DNA of 49,317 nt from Bacteroidota bacterium. Lineage in GTDB: Bacteria > Bacteroidota > Bacteroidia > Flavobacteriales > Flavobacteriaceae. Each line of letters starts with the position of its first letter. The first letter of the stretch is position 1. The position numbers and the translations under genes are program-made. Location: assembly GCA_023390775.1 (NCBI GenBank), contig JAEWCF010000015.1:1-49317 (forward strand), given 5' to 3'. Shown here one piece after another: positions 48,322 to 49,317 of this stretch. The notes under the pieces were generated by a model that saw nothing but the letters and a program-made list of their open reading frames with translations, was not told the origin of the DNA and searched no databases.

Positions 48322-49317
48322 TCCCACAGGTGCAAAGAAACTGGCTGGCCGTTTGCCTTTTCAACTTTTTGATTGCAGCGTTGATGGGAGTTGGGCTCAG
48401 ATTTTCCCGCGTTGGCGGTCTGCACTTGGAGTATTCGCACCTCTTGCACGCGCACTCGCACACGGCATTGCTGGGTTGGGCCTACATGATGGTCTTTACA
48501 TTGTCAATCGCCACGTTTGTTCCCTCCGAAAAACGTCCGCGTTACCGAATCCTGTTCTGGCTGACACAAATTTCGGTCGTGGGCATGATGCTCACCTTTC
48601 CCTTCCAGGGATACGTCCCGGCATCGATCACATTTTCAACGCTTCACATCCTCTGCAGTTACATCTTCGCGATACGGCTTTTTCGCGACATCAGTACAAA
48701 TTCCGTTGCCGAAACCCTCATGCGGATCGCGCTGATGTTCATGATTTTTTCCACGCTGGGAGCCTGGTCGCTTGGGCCCATAGGCACACTGGCTGGAAAG
48801 GACAGCCCATTCTACAAATCCGCAATACAATTCTTCCTGCATTTCCAGTTCAATGGCTGGTTTACGATGTCGGCCATCGCGCTAATATTCGGTTATTTCG
48901 TACCGGCCCGCATTGATCTGGCGAAGTTGCGCCGGGCCGGTACGATCATGGTTCTATCGGTTGTACTGATGCTCGGCTTTCCGTTAAGCTGGTACTTTTC
49001 CAATGATCTGTTCCGGAATGCGGGCTGGGTTGGTGCGGTGCTGCAATGCTTGGCCATCTTGATGCTTTGGCAGATGTTTGACCGATCGTCTTCCGGACAA
49101 AGACAGGCTTTTCCAATTTCATTGCGGTTGTTTTTATGGCTTGCGGCGATGTCCTTCGGTTTGAAAGCCTTGCTTCAGCTACTGCCCGCCTTCCCCGTCA
49201 TCGCACGCGCATCGCACCAATACCGCGACCTGGCCGTTGGATTTATCCACCTTGCTATGTTGGGGGCGGTCACGGGCGTCCTTCTTTTTTTGGTATCGGG
49301 CCGATGCAGGATTTGGG
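48318..49317 (+). CDS. Polytopic His-rich membrane protein, paralogue of the protein at 33309-34553 (partial)
   Basis: At least 333 residues, running off the right edge, with about nine or ten predicted membrane helices in view. Candidate ligands: H41, H44, H46-x-H48 in EYSHLLHAHSHTALLGW, H175 in LHFQFNGWFT and H311 in GFIHLAMLG. HxHxAxxxW sits at the same residue numbers as in the protein next to crp, and the motifs STLG, LHFQ(Y/F)NGW, K-LLQL and (L/I)HL follow in the same order. The two are paralogues of unknown function. As the last gene of the nad-ric-nrd operon it shares the regulon with its sister; haem binding in NO or O2 metabolism is the working guess. Confidence 0.75.
   Translation, partial: MIPQVQRNWLAVCLFNFLIAALMGVGLRFSRVGGLHLEYSHLLHAHSHTALLGWAYMMVFTLSIATFVPSEKRPRYRILFWLTQISVVGMMLTFPFQGYVPASITFSTLHILCSYIFAIRLFRDISTNSVAETLMRIALMFMIFSTLGAWSLGPIGTLAGKDSPFYKSAIQFFLHFQFNGWFTMSAIALIFGYFVPARIDLAKLRRAGTIMVLSVVLMLGFPLSWYFSNDLFRNAGWVGAVLQCLAILMLWQMFDRSSSGQRQAFPISLRLFLWLAAMSFGLKALLQLLPAFPVIARASHQYRDLAVGFIHLAMLGAVTGVLLFLVSGRCRIW

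Overview
The window comes from a Bacteroidota chromosome, most likely Flavobacteriaceae. The evidence is the flavobacterial gene families, lipoprotein signal peptides, start sites without Shine-Dalgarno sequences, and promoters with the Bacteroidota -7 element TAnnTTTG. By eye the G+C content is near half, well above typical Flavobacterium. No rRNA, tRNA, insertion sequence, prophage or CRISPR array was recognised.

Left part (1-12.3 kb) is mostly minus-strand housekeeping and envelope genes. They include mfd (running off the left edge and interrupted by an in-frame TAA), an L-threonine dehydrogenase, a lipoprotein with a truncated-globin-like domain, a CotH-family lipoprotein, an AI-2E-family transporter, an M13 metallopeptidase, and an operon with a small secreted protein and a retropepsin-like protease.

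Middle part (12.6-22.3 kb) is a plus-strand signalling block. It holds a CHASE3-type histidine kinase overlapping a lone receiver protein, then a 2126-residue poly-HAMP hybrid kinase with eleven exact 276-bp repeats, GAF, kinase core and three receivers, then a receiver-kinase protein. No DNA-binding output protein lies beside them.

Right part (22.3-49.3 kb) is an anaerobic NO/N2O respiration island. It contains hemN with a hemerythrin and a CopD-like protein; the clade II nos operon (cytochrome c, nosZ, nosL fusion, nosD, nosF, nosY, group III truncated haemoglobin); a fasciclin lipoprotein; a Crp/Fnr regulator with a membrane protein; a copper-uptake operon with a NosA/OprC-like receptor; norC with an unusual norB; an uncharacterised cysteine-rich protein; and a nadA-nadB-ric-nrdD-nrdG operon that ends in a paralogue of the membrane protein next to crp. 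No nitrite reductase is present here.

The strongest discovery is a regulon. Six palindromes of the form TATGA-N6-TCATA occur in this island, and at seven promoters the palindrome centre lies exactly 33 nt from the centre of a TAnnTTTG-like -7 element. One palindrome sits between crp and the copper operon with a matching -7 element on each side, which implies autoregulation. The regulon ties together N2O reduction, NO reduction, copper supply, anaerobic haem synthesis, NAD synthesis, Fe-S repair and oxygen-independent dNTP synthesis. Other points of note are a NorB lacking several canonical ligands, a class III ribonucleotide reductase whose glycyl-radical tail is a separate 53-residue gene, a paired family of His-rich membrane proteins of unknown function, and a 1.2-kb non-coding repeat island.
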